A stretch of DNA of 64,000 nt from Salinibacterium sp. GTDB lineage: Bacteria; Actinomycetota; Actinomycetes; Actinomycetales; Microbacteriaceae. Position 1 is the stretch's first letter, and each line of letters begins with the position of its first letter. Position numbers and translations under genes: made by a program. This document shows, one piece after another, positions 1 to 8,124 of this stretch. The notes under the pieces were generated by a model. It saw nothing but the letters and a program-made list of their open reading frames with translations. It was not told the origin of the DNA and did no database searches. The stretch is taken from the NCBI GenBank assembly GCA_015234465.1, contig JADGNA010000006.1:1-64000 (forward strand), read 5' to 3'.

Positions 1-47
1 TCTTCTTCGCGATGCGAATGCCCGGCTCTCCCATGCAGCGGCTTCGC

Positions 48-920
48 TCAGCCCCGGCCGCCTGCGTCCCTCCGGGCATGCCCGAGCGCCAGGACGCCTC
101 TCAGGCCAGCAGCAACCGCGATCGACAGCACGAGCGTCGAGAGCACTGCCGCGAGCTGCCCCAGCATGAGCGTGGGCTGGCCGGTGAAGAAGAACCCGGC
201 ACGGTCGTCGACCACTCCGATCGCGAGCAGCCCGAGAAGTGCGCCGATGCCGGCCGCGCGCAGTGCCGAACCCCATGCCCCAGGCCCGCCATCCAGGCGC
301 AGCTCGGCAAGCCGGGCAAGGTACGCGGCGACGGCGCCGATGACTGCGGCTGCGAGGAGGGAGACGGATGCGGCACACGCGGCTGCGGCTGCGAGTCCGA
401 CCAAGGAGCCGTTCAGCATCCGCTGTGCCGCCTGGTCGCGGGTGCGCAGCGAGAGTGCCCCTGCCGTGACCGCGCCGAGGACGCCGGCCGTCACGCAGTT
501 CAGCACGAGCGGGCCGGTGAAGCTGCTGAGTTCGCCCTCGAGCGCGACCAGCCAAGAAGACCACGCGACGATCAGGGCGACGGTGAGCACGAGGGGTCGC
601 GCTGTAGGCGATTCGTGTGCCCTGTCGCCCTCCGCGCCCTGTCCCTGTGATGACCTGGTCATGAGCCAGAGGAAGGCGCCTGCACTCAGGTGCAGGGGTG
701 CTGCGCCCCCGAAGTCGTGCGCCGTGATGGCGGGGAGTTCGATGATGACCTCCTCCAGCAGCACAAGCGGCACGAAGCAGAAGAGATACCAGGCCGCTGC
801 TGACCAGACCGCCGGCGAGCGGCCGACCCTCCCCCGCAGCGCCTCGATGAGCGCTGCCATCACCGCGAGTCCCATCACGAGCAGGAGCGACAGGTGATCG
901 ATCACCATTGCATCCTGCAC
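48..920 (-). CDS. Amt-like membrane protein, N-terminally truncated and degenerate
   Basis: A 290-residue, strongly hydrophobic protein that aligns by eye with the second half of the ammonium transporter encoded just upstream. Its first helix and the segment ending in a Pro at about residue 51 resemble Amt helices 4-5. The DFGG...LH...AG segment (residues 69-81) matches the Amt signature around the first pore histidine (here H77). The later FTG segment matches the Amt C-terminal region. The first three to four Amt helices are absent, and the second pore histidine (GIHLVGG in amt) is not present in the corresponding GSALRAAG segment. It is transcribed after amt, behind a strong terminator. The start could be GTG at 920 or ATG at 908. 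Transport is doubtful; a decaying paralogue or a membrane sensor or partner are alternatives. Confidence 0.7.
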   Translation of the reverse strand: MQDAMVIDHLSLLLVMGLAVMAALIEALRGRVGRSPAVWSAAAWYLFCFVPLVLLEEVIIELPAITAHDFGGAAPLHLSAGAFLWLMTRSSQGQGAEGDRAHESPTARPLVLTVALIVAWSSWLVALEGELSSFTGPLVLNCVTAGVLGAVTAGALSLRTRDQAAQRMLNGSLVGLAAAAACAASVSLLAAAVIGAVAAYLARLAELRLDGGPGAWGSALRAAGIGALLGLLAIGVVDDRAGFFFTGQPTLMLGQLAAVLSTLVLSIAVAAGLRGVLALGHARRDAGGRG

Positions 921-976
921 TGTCTGGACGGGTGAGGCCCGCAGCCGGGGACTGGCGCGCCGCAGGCACAGCGAAA

Positions 977-1003
977 GGGGGTGCAGCCGACGGCTGCACC
1001 CCC
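977..1003 (-). terminator. Rho-independent-type hairpin after amt
   Basis: A perfect inverted repeat with 13-nt arms (GGGGGTGCAGCCG and its complement) around a single base lies 14 bp past the amt stop codon. No long U-tract follows, as is common in high-GC actinobacteria. It should end the amt transcript before the Amt-like gene. Confidence 0.75.
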
Positions 1004-1017
1004 GTTATGCCGGAGTG

Positions 1018-2232
1018 TCACGCGTTCTCGAGCGCGTAGCCTTCCTCGCCGTGGACGATCGTGTCGATGCCGGCGATCTCGTCTTCGTTCTTGACGCGGA
1101 AGCCGAGCGTCTTCTCGATCGCGAAGCCGAGCACGAGAGCGACCACGAAGGAGTAGATGAGCACGCCGAGCGCCGCGACAACCTGCACGAGCAGCTGGCC
1201 AGCGTCGCCACCCGTGAAGAGGCCGGTCTCGATCGCGAAGAAGCCGAGGTAGATCGTGCCGATGAGGCCACCGACGAGGTGGATGCCGACGACGTCGAGC
1301 GAGTCATCGAAGCCGAGCTTGAACTTCAGCTCGATCGCGAGGGCACAGACCGCGCCGGCGACGACGCCGAGCACGAGTGCCCAGATCGGGTCGAGGTTGG
1401 CACAGGCAGGCGTGATGGCGACGAGGCCGGAGACCGCACCAGAGGCTGCGCCGACTGCGGTGGCCTTGCCGTCCTTGAGCTTCTCGACGATCGCCCAACC
1501 GAGGATGGCGGCGGCCGTGGCACCCAGCGTGTTGACCGCGATGAGGCCGACTCCTGCGAGCCCGTTGGCGAACTCAGCACCCGCGTTGAAGCCGAACCAT
1601 CCGAACCACAGCACGGAGGCGCCAAGGAGCACGAGGGGCACGTTGTGCGGCTTGTGGGCGCCCTTCTGGAACACGACGCGCTTACCGAGCACGAGCGCCA
1701 GCGCGAGTGCGGCAGCACCGGCGTTGATGTGCACTGCCGTGCCACCCGCGTAGTCGATCACGGTGGGGAGGCCCTCCATGATGGATTCACCGATGCTGAG
1801 GATCCAGCCGCCGCCCCAGACCCACGCGGCGACGGGGAAGTAGACGACCGTGGCCCAGATGCCGGCGAAGAGCATCCACGAACCGAACTTCGCGCGGTCG
1901 GCGATCGCACCCGAGATGAGCGCGACCGTGATGATCGCGAAGGTCGAGCCGAAGACGGCACCGATGAGGCCGTCGTTGTCGAGGCCCGCAAGGCCGAAGT
2001 TCTCACCGAAGGGGTTGCCGGAGAACGCCCACGGCCCAGTCGTTGCGGACATGTTGAATCCGTAGAGGATCCACAGCACGCCGATGAGCGCCATCGAGCC
2101 GAAGCTCATCATCATCATGCTGACGACACTCTTGGCCTTCACCAGACCGCCATAGAAGAGCGCGACGCCCGGGGTCATGAAGAGCACGAGCGCCGTGGCC
2201 ACGAGGGCCCAGGTCAGTTCGCCGGTATCCAT
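1018..2232 (-). CDS. amt: Ammonium transporter Amt
   Basis: Full-length (404 aa) Amt/MEP/Rh-family channel for ammonium uptake across the plasma membrane, with about 11 hydrophobic segments. The start MDTGELTWALVATALVLFMTPG is typical of the family. Both pore histidines are visible: one in DYAGGTAVHINAG and one in DVVGIHLVGG. FYGGLV in the first helices and the ending GFRVKNEDEIAGID are also characteristic. The gene has its own leader with a GlnR-like box and a terminator hairpin downstream, so it is probably monocistronic and induced by nitrogen limitation. No glnK/glnB or glnD follows it, unlike many actinobacterial amtB operons. Confidence 0.96.
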   Translation of the reverse strand: MDTGELTWALVATALVLFMTPGVALFYGGLVKAKSVVSMMMMSFGSMALIGVLWILYGFNMSATTGPWAFSGNPFGENFGLAGLDNDGLIGAVFGSTFAIITVALISGAIADRAKFGSWMLFAGIWATVVYFPVAAWVWGGGWILSIGESIMEGLPTVIDYAGGTAVHINAGAAALALALVLGKRVVFQKGAHKPHNVPLVLLGASVLWFGWFGFNAGAEFANGLAGVGLIAVNTLGATAAAILGWAIVEKLKDGKATAVGAASGAVSGLVAITPACANLDPIWALVLGVVAGAVCALAIELKFKLGFDDSLDVVGIHLVGGLIGTIYLGFFAIETGLFTGGDAGQLLVQVVAALGVLIYSFVVALVLGFAIEKTLGFRVKNEDEIAGIDTIVHGEEGYALENA

Positions 2233-2324
2233 AGCTTTTGCCTCTCTCGAATCAGGATCGACCGAGCATCGGGTCCCGCTGTCAGCGGGTCTGCGTCGGT
2301 ACCGGCCCAGTTTCGTGAGGCAAG

Positions 2325-2362
2325 GTTTCGGCGGGTGTGTCCGGATATTTCCACTGTGTTAC
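2325..2362 (-). promoter_or_regulatory. GlnR-like box upstream of amt
   Basis: Read on the minus strand, four 5-mers are separated by exactly six bases: GTAAC, GAAAT, ACACA, GAAAC. This follows the actinobacterial GlnR pattern gTnAC-n6-GaAAC repeated twice, with the third element degenerate. It lies 93 bp or more upstream of the amt start, a normal place for a GlnR activator site. The assignment rests on pattern match only; the better match at glnA1 (42579) supports it. Confidence 0.6.
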
Positions 2363-2444
2363 GCCAGAACGGCATTCGTAAACAGATTGTTTCCGCCTCC
2401 CTCGCATCCACTGCGAAGGCGCCCGGAGAGGACTGCGTGAAGCG

Positions 2445-3482
2445 TTACTCGCGCTGCCCCGAGGTCAGGGCGATCAGGCGCGACACCGCGCGCAGGTACT
2501 TCTTGCGGTACCCGCCAGCGAGCATGTCTGCCGGGAAGACCTCGTCGAGCGGGGTTCCGCTCGCGACGATCTGCACCTGGGCGTCGTAGAGGCGGTCAAC
2601 GAACGCGACGAAGCGGAGCGCGTCGGTCTGGCTCGTGAAGGCCTGCACATCAAGCAGCCCGATCGCGGCGACGTTGTCGACCACCTTCACGTAGCGGGAC
2701 GGATGTACCCGCCCGAGCAGTCCCAACACCGCGGCGAAGTCGTCGAGGGTCGTCTCCCCCTCGATCCTCGCGAGGCGCTCCGCGACCTCCTCACCAGGAA
2801 CGGTCACGGCGTGCCCCGAATTCTCGCGGTGGCGGTAGTCGACGCCGTCGACGCGCACGGTGTTGAACTGTCCCGCAAGCGCGTCGATCTCGCGAAGGAA
2901 GTCCTGGGCGGCGAACCGGCCCTCCCCCAGCGCATTCGGAGGGGTGTTGGATGTCGCGGCGATGCGTGTGCCCGACGCGACGAGCTCCCCGAGCAGCCGC
3001 GCCATCAGCCGGGTGTCGCCCGGGTCATCCAGTTCGAATTCGTCGATGCAGATCAGCGACGCGCCCTTCAGCGCCTTGACCGTGTCGGAGTAGCCGAGCG
3101 CACCCACGAGGGCGGTGTACTCGATGAACGTACCGAAGTACTTGCGCCCCCGCGCACGGTGCCACAGCGACGCGAGGAGGTGAGTCTTGCCAACGCCGAA
3201 GCCGCCGTCGAGGTAGATGCCGGGCCGCGAATCATCGCTCTTCTTGCGTGAGAACAGCCCTCCACGCTTCGGAGCAGCGCCCGAGGCGAACTCGCCCACG
3301 GCCGCGACCGCCTCGGCCTGCGAGGGGAAGTCGGGGTCTGGACGGTAGTTGTCGAGCGAGGCCTGCATGAACTGGCGAGGCGGCACCAGGTGCTCGACCA
3401 TCTCCCTGCCCGAGAGTCGGTCATCCCGCTGCAGGAGACTCGTGGGAGCAGTCGTGGCGGGAGAGGGCTGGTCAACGGTCAA
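2445..3482 (-). CDS. zapE: AFG1-like ATPase, ZapE family
   Basis: 345-residue P-loop ATPase of the AFG1/ZapE family. In proteobacteria ZapE is linked to Z-ring constriction; the role in actinobacteria is not settled. The Walker A motif GGFGVGKTH is near residue 95, and the Walker B-like CIDEFELDDPGD follows at about residue 145. The tail ending ALRFVAFVDRLYD...YRKKYLRAVSRL is typical of the family. The only start that keeps the N-terminus is TTG at 3482, without a clear Shine-Dalgarno, so the true start may be internal (for example the Met in GREMVEHLVPPRQF). It is divergent from the sulfurtransferase gene, with 160 bp between them. Confidence 0.88.
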   Translation of the reverse strand: MTVDQPSPATTAPTSLLQRDDRLSGREMVEHLVPPRQFMQASLDNYRPDPDFPSQAEAVAAVGEFASGAAPKRGGLFSRKKSDDSRPGIYLDGGFGVGKTHLLASLWHRARGRKYFGTFIEYTALVGALGYSDTVKALKGASLICIDEFELDDPGDTRLMARLLGELVASGTRIAATSNTPPNALGEGRFAAQDFLREIDALAGQFNTVRVDGVDYRHRENSGHAVTVPGEEVAERLARIEGETTLDDFAAVLGLLGRVHPSRYVKVVDNVAAIGLLDVQAFTSQTDALRFVAFVDRLYDAQVQIVASGTPLDEVFPADMLAGGYRKKYLRAVSRLIALTSGQRE

Positions 3483-3642
3483 GAGGAATGAGCCTGTCTA
3501 TCGGTGGCGAAGAAGCCCGTGTCGAAGTCTTACGCTCTGCTGCAATGGGGCACGCCGAGCGCCTACAGTCTTCATGGGGAGATTCCCATGTTAACCCGCG
3601 CATCGCTGGCAGGATGCCGCAGAGACGCACCACGGAGGCACC

Positions 3643-4542
3643 ATGACCGTCGCTCGAGACGAGAATCCGAAGTTCGCCGAATACGCGCATCCTGAGCGCC
3701 TCGTCAGCACCGAATGGCTCGCCGAGAACCTCAGCCAGCCGGGCCTCATCGTCGTCGAATCAGACGAAGACGTGCTGCTCTACGAAACGGGCCACATCCC
3801 CGGCGCAGTCAAGGTCGACTGGCACACCGAACTCAATGACCCCGTGCAGCGCGACTACATCGACGGGGAGGGCTTCGCCCGACTGATGTCAGAGAAGGGC
3901 ATCTCGCGGGATTCCACCGTCGTGATCTACGGAGACAAGAGCAACTGGTGGGCCGCGTATGCCCTCTGGGTCTTCACGCTCTTCGGCCACGAGGATGTTC
4001 GCCTCCTCGACGGCGGACGCGCCAAGTGGGAAGCCGAAGGGCGCGAGTACACGACGGATGTGCCCACGCCCGAACCCACCGACTACCCGGTGGTCGAGCG
4101 GGATGACTCTGCCATCCGTGCCTATCGTGACGATGTCATCGCCCACCTCGGCAAGCCGCTCATCGACGTGCGTTCGCCGGAGGAGTACTCGGGCCAGCGC
4201 ACGACCGCACCGGCATACCCGGAGGAGTCATCGCTGCGCGCGGGCCACATTCCGACGGCCGTCAGCATCCCGTGGGGTAAGGCGGCCGCAGAGGACGGCA
4301 CGTTTCGTTCCCGTGACGAGCTCGAGCGCCTGTACTTCGACGAGGCGAACATCTCGAAGGACGACGACGTCATCGCCTACTGCCGCATCGGAGAGCGGTC
4401 GAGCCACACCTGGTTCGTGCTCGCCTTCCTTCTCGGCATCGAGAACGTGCGCAACTATGACGGATCCTGGACGGAGTGGGGCTCGGCGGTGCGCGTGCCG
4501 ATCGTCATCGGCGATGAGCCGGGAGACATCCCCCAGCGTTGA
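3643..4542 (+). CDS. Two-domain rhodanese, thiosulfate/3-mercaptopyruvate sulfurtransferase
   Basis: 299-residue protein with two rhodanese domains that transfers sulfane sulfur from thiosulfate or 3-mercaptopyruvate to an acceptor. The first domain is catalytically silent. The second carries the active-site loop [12 protein letters not shown] with the nucleophilic cysteine. The structural motifs [11 protein letters not shown] and [16 protein letters not shown] mark both domains. Length and layout match the actinobacterial CysA/SseA type. GGAGG precedes the ATG. The next gene encodes SufE, which accepts sulfur, so the pair probably works in sulfur trafficking for Fe-S cluster or cofactor synthesis. 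Confidence 0.93.
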   Translation: MTVARDENPKFAEYAHPERLVSTEWLAENLSQPGLIVVESDEDVLLYETGHIPGAVKVDWHTELNDPVQRDYIDGEGFARLMSEKGISRDSTVVIYGDKSNWWAAYALWVFTLFGHEDVRLLDGGRAKWEAEGREYTTDVPTPEPTDYPVVERDDSAIRAYRDDVIAHLGKPLIDVRSPEEYSGQRTTAPAYPEESSLRAGHIPTAVSIPWGKAAAEDGTFRSRDELERLYFDEANISKDDDVIAYCRIGERSSHTWFVLAFLLGIENVRNYDGSWTEWGSAVRVPIVIGDEPGDIPQR

Positions 4543-4571
4543 CCCCAGTGTCGGATGCGATACTCGGATGC

Positions 4572-5012
4572 GTGACTGAACACGCGCTCCCCGAGGCACT
4601 CGCCGACATCCGCGAGGAGTTCCTCGAGGTCGGAGAGAAGGAGAGGCTGACTCTCCTGCTGGAGTTCGCCAATGAGCTTCCGGAGCTGCCCGCTCGCTAC
4701 TCGGAGCATCCGGATCTCCTTGAACGCGTGGAGGAATGCCAGGCCCCCGTCTACCTCTTCGTCGAGGTCGACGTCGCCGCCGTGGTGCACCTCTTCATCA
4801 CTGCGCCGAGGGAATCCCCCACGACTCGCGGCTTCGCATCCATCCTGACGCAGGGTCTCGAAGGCCTGACGGTCGACGAGGTACTCGGCGTTCCCAACGA
4901 CTTTCCGCAGACGATCGGCCTGTCAAAGGCGATCAGTCCGCTTCGGCTGCACGGCATGACCGGGATGCTCGCCCGGATCAAGCGCCAGGTGCGCGAGAAG
5001 ACGGCTCGCTGA
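4572..5012 (+). CDS. sufE: SufE family sulfur-acceptor protein
   Basis: Small protein of the SufE family, which takes persulfide sulfur from a cysteine desulfurase or sulfurtransferase and passes it to Fe-S assembly. The reactive cysteine is in RVEECQAPVYLFVEV, the family hallmark, and the body matches throughout (LLLEFANELPELPARY, GLSKAISPLRLHGM). The frame is open back to a TTG at 4539 that overlaps the upstream stop. I prefer GTG at 4572 because the resulting VTEHALPEALADIREEF is the usual family start; GTG at 4548 is also possible. The last 35 bp overlap, tail to tail, the hydrolase gene on the other strand. Confidence 0.9.
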   Translation: MTEHALPEALADIREEFLEVGEKERLTLLLEFANELPELPARYSEHPDLLERVEECQAPVYLFVEVDVAAVVHLFITAPRESPTTRGFASILTQGLEGLTVDEVLGVPNDFPQTIGLSKAISPLRLHGMTGMLARIKRQVREKTAR

Positions 5013-6189
5013 CGCGGGCATCGAGCCACTCACGGATCACGCGCGTCCATCGTTCGGGGTCGACATTCCACACGCGCGTGTGCCCTGCGCCGGTGATCTC
5101 GGGGAACGTCACGATGTCTGGCCGGGCGCGGGCCAGCGCACGCGATGCCGAGTTGGGCACGAACCGGTCATCGTCACTGTGCAGGATCAGCATGGGAAGT
5201 CGGAGCTCCATCGCTCGCGTCACGAAGTCGAGTCGACGCAGGTCGATGGGCGCGGCCTGCCCCGTCACGACGCGACCCCAGGGGCGAGTCAGCAGACGGT
5301 AGACGGCCGCCGTGACAACGCGAGGGATGCGTCGGGTCCCCGCTTGGTGGTCGAGCGCGGTGACCCAGTCGACGACGGGAGATTCGAGCACGATCCCGGA
5401 GACGAAGTGTGCGAGTCGTGAACGCGAGACCGCCTGCAGCACAGTTGCTCCACCCATTGACCAGCCCATGAGGATGATCTGCTTGGCGCCGTTGTCGACG
5501 GCGAAGCGGATCGCCGCCTCCACGTCGAGCCACTCGATGTCGCCGAGGGCGTAGAGTCCGTCGTCGCTGCGTGGCGCAAGTCCGTCGTTGCGATAGGAGA
5601 CGAGGAGTGAGGTGTAGCCGGCGTCGCGGAAGACCGGGACCGCACGGATGACCTCGCGACGGTCGACCGCTCGGCCATGGACCTGGATCACCCATCTGCC
5701 CCGGTCGTCGTGTGCCGGGACACGCCACGCGGGGGCGGCGCCGATCGTCGTCGACACGTCGACCTCGTCGAAAGGAACCCCGAGCTCGCCCGGATCGCGG
5801 TAGTACCAGCCGGAGAGACGGCATCTGGCGCCGCGCCGTGGCGTGCCCTCCTCGACGGCATGGAGCTCTCGGACAACGCGGTTGGCGCTCACGTCCATCA
5901 CGGCTCCGACCTTGGCGTAGCCGGAGTCCCGGTCGAACCAGAGTCCGTAACGGCCGTCGATGACGGAGTCCGGGGTTCGTGTCAGCGTGATGGTTCCGCG
6001 ATCGGCGTCATGATCGAGGATTCTCATGTCCTCCGTGGCGCGTCGGGGTGGCGTCACGACGAGGCGAGCGACGAAGGAGGCGACACCCATGAACGCGACG
6101 GCGGCCGCACCGAGGCCGATGGCCGACAGCATGCCGACCGCGAGCCACCAGGGGCGAGCGGGAGCGGCGTGCCTGCGTGCAAGGTACAC
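4978..6189 (-). CDS. Membrane-anchored alpha/beta hydrolase
   Basis: 403 aa. One N-terminal membrane segment (about residues 14-45, rich in Ala/Val/Gly) is followed by an extracytoplasmic region. An alpha/beta-hydrolase domain then begins near WVIQVHG at about residue 165. The nucleophile elbow is GWSMGGATV. Acid and base candidates are the Asp in ILHSDDDRFVP and the His in GAGHTRVW, so the catalytic triad is complete. It resembles secreted or anchored serine hydrolases of the DUF1100/prolyl-oligopeptidase-like type; the substrate is unknown. The start is GTG at 6189, only 22 bp from the divergent DUF3000 start. Confidence 0.85.
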   Translation of the reverse strand: MYLARRHAAPARPWWLAVGMLSAIGLGAAAVAFMGVASFVARLVVTPPRRATEDMRILDHDADRGTITLTRTPDSVIDGRYGLWFDRDSGYAKVGAVMDVSANRVVRELHAVEEGTPRRGARCRLSGWYYRDPGELGVPFDEVDVSTTIGAAPAWRVPAHDDRGRWVIQVHGRAVDRREVIRAVPVFRDAGYTSLLVSYRNDGLAPRSDDGLYALGDIEWLDVEAAIRFAVDNGAKQIILMGWSMGGATVLQAVSRSRLAHFVSGIVLESPVVDWVTALDHQAGTRRIPRVVTAAVYRLLTRPWGRVVTGQAAPIDLRRLDFVTRAMELRLPMLILHSDDDRFVPNSASRALARARPDIVTFPEITGAGHTRVWNVDPERWTRVIREWLDARVSEPSSRAPGA

Positions 6190-6211
6190 GCTTGAACTTT
6201 AGTCTTCACTT

Positions 6212-6805
6212 GTGCCGAACAATGAAGCGGGTCCCATCCCGGCTCCTTTCCGCGATGCCGTGGACTCAATTCGGCGGGCGAGGTTCCGATCCGAGCTCAG
6301 CGTCAACGACATCCCTTCGCCTTCCTCGCTCTCGCCGTACTCGCTCGCCCTCTCGGCTGATGTGACCCCTGCGCGGCACGACGAGGATTCCGAACTCGGC
6401 ACGGGACGCTTCGTGCTGCTGCACGACCCCGAGGCTCCCGAGGCGTGGGGCGGGGTCTTCCGGGTCGTCTGCTTTGTGCAGGCACCGCTCGAGACCGACA
6501 TCGGTGTCGACCCGTTCCTGGCGGATGTCGCGTGGTCGTGGCTCATCGATGCGCTCGACGCTCGTGACGCGCGCTACTCGAAGCCGTCCGGCACAGCAAC
6601 CAAGATTCTCTCGACCGGCTACGGCGAGCTCGCGGACCAGGGCGATGGAGCCCAGATCGAACTGCGTGCATCGTGGACGCCCGAGGACTCCGACGTCTCG
6701 AGTCATGTTGAGGGCTGGGGCGAATTACTGTGCATGCTCGCCGGCCTGCCGCCGGCCGAAGGTGTCGCGTCTCTTTCAGCGCGCCGGGCGGCGCGCGACG
6801 CATGA
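6212..6805 (+). CDS. DUF3000 family protein
   Basis: 197-residue actinobacterial protein matching DUF3000: PAPFRDAVDSIRRARFRSEL at the start, LGTGRFVLLHDPEAPEAWGG in the middle, then DPFLADVAWSWLIDAL and ASWTP...VEGWGELLCMLAGLPP. The function is unknown. Across actinobacteria it is found directly before the RNase D-like gene, as here (14 bp gap), so the two are probably co-transcribed. GTG start with no obvious Shine-Dalgarno, so the message may be leaderless. Confidence 0.9.
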   Translation: MPNNEAGPIPAPFRDAVDSIRRARFRSELSVNDIPSPSSLSPYSLALSADVTPARHDEDSELGTGRFVLLHDPEAPEAWGGVFRVVCFVQAPLETDIGVDPFLADVAWSWLIDALDARDARYSKPSGTATKILSTGYGELADQGDGAQIELRASWTPEDSDVSSHVEGWGELLCMLAGLPPAEGVASLSARRAARDA

Positions 6806-6818
6806 CGGGAGAACCACA

Positions 6819-8051
6819 ATGACGGATGCCAACCCCGAGGCGGCCGAACCCAAGACGTACGCGGTCATCGAGACGCGCGACGAGTATCTCGAGGCGGTCG
6901 CTCTGATCGCGGCGGGTGAGGGTCCGGTCGCGGTCGACGCGGAGCGGGCATCCGGGTACCGCTATTCCCAGCGTGCGTACCTCATCCAGGTCTTCCGGCG
7001 CGGTGCGGGCACCTTCCTCTTCGACCCACCAGCGATCGGTGCCATGACGGAGCTGAACGAGGCAATCCAGGACCTCGAATGGGTCTTCCATGCCGCGAGC
7101 CAGGACCTCGACTGCCTGAAGGAGGTCGGGCTCGTACCCCAACGCATCTTCGATACGGAATTGGGCGCGCGTCTCGCCGGGCTCCCGAGGGTTGGCCTCG
7201 GCACCGTGGTCGAGTCGCTCCTCGGGATCCACCTTGCGAAGGAGCATTCGGCGGCCGACTGGTCGACGAGGCCGCTCCCCGCGTCGTGGCTCCTCTACGC
7301 AGCCCTCGATGTCGAACTCCTCCCAGACCTTCGCGACGCCGTCGCCAAGCTCCTGGAGGAACAGGGCAAGACCGAGATCGCGTCGCAGGAGTTCGCTGAT
7401 GTGCTCACGCGTCCCGCCCGCCCGAGTTCGCGTGGCGAGGGCTGGCGTCGCCTTTCCGGCGTGCACTCGGTCCGGGGCGGACGCAACCTCGCGGTCGCGA
7501 AGGCGCTGTGGGAGGCACGGGATGCCTACGCCCGCGAGATCGACACGGCTCCTGGCAGGCTCGTGCCCGACTCCAGCCTCGTCGCCGCTGCGAAGGCGCC
7601 TCCCTCCAGCAAGAAGGAACTCGCAGCCATCAAGGAGTTCGTGGGTCGAGCCAGCCGCACCGAGCTGTCCCGCTGGTGGGCGGCGATCGAGACGGGCCTC
7701 GCGAGCGAGGAGCTACCGACACTGCGGGTTCCCGGAGGAGACTCCGTCCCGCCCCCAAAGGCCTGGGCGGATCGCAACCCCAATGCTGACGAGCGGCTCA
7801 AGCTCGTGCGGCCCCGCATCGTCGACCTTGCGGAGGAACTGCAGCTCCCGGTGGAGAACCTCCTGACCCCCGACACACTGCGGCGCGTCTCATGGTCGCC
7901 CCCCGAGCCGCTGAGCGCGGAAGGTCTCGCCCATGCCCTCGCCTCCCATGGCGCCAGGCAATGGCAGATTGAAGCTACTGTACAGATCATTCACCAAGCC
8001 TTTGTAGAGGCTGCACAGTCTGCCTCGGAGCGCGACAACGCCGCTTCGTAG
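6819..8051 (+). CDS. rnd: Ribonuclease D-like 3'-5' exonuclease with HRDC domain
   Basis: 410-residue protein with an N-terminal DEDDy exonuclease domain and a C-terminal HRDC region, the layout of RNase D, which trims RNA 3' ends. Exo I is VDAERASGYRYSQRAYLIQV; Exo II is the Asp in FHAASQDLDCL; Exo III is LLYAALDVELLPDL with the Tyr/Asp pair. The HRDC part covers about residues 200-300. I chose ATG at 6819 (MTDANPEAAEP), preceded by GGGAGAA; the frame is open further upstream, but that part lies inside DUF3000. Confidence 0.93.
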   Translation: MTDANPEAAEPKTYAVIETRDEYLEAVALIAAGEGPVAVDAERASGYRYSQRAYLIQVFRRGAGTFLFDPPAIGAMTELNEAIQDLEWVFHAASQDLDCLKEVGLVPQRIFDTELGARLAGLPRVGLGTVVESLLGIHLAKEHSAADWSTRPLPASWLLYAALDVELLPDLRDAVAKLLEEQGKTEIASQEFADVLTRPARPSSRGEGWRRLSGVHSVRGGRNLAVAKALWEARDAYAREIDTAPGRLVPDSSLVAAAKAPPSSKKELAAIKEFVGRASRTELSRWWAAIETGLASEELPTLRVPGGDSVPPPKAWADRNPNADERLKLVRPRIVDLAEELQLPVENLLTPDTLRRVSWSPPEPLSAEGLAHALASHGARQWQIEATVQIIHQAFVEAAQSASERDNAAS

Positions 8052-8124
8052 GAAGGTGCAAACGATTCAGGGCCAAAAATCGCCGCGCCTAGGATCGAGC
8101 CAGATCTGAAATCAAGGAGGCGTT

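Noticed and set aside
1-47. First bases before the Amt-like gene's stop
   Set aside because: Too short to assign; no feature visible.
3574-3589. Short inverted repeat ATGGGGA..TTCCCAT before the sulfurtransferase gene
   Set aside because: Arms of 6 of 7 matches only; too weak to call an operator without conservation data.
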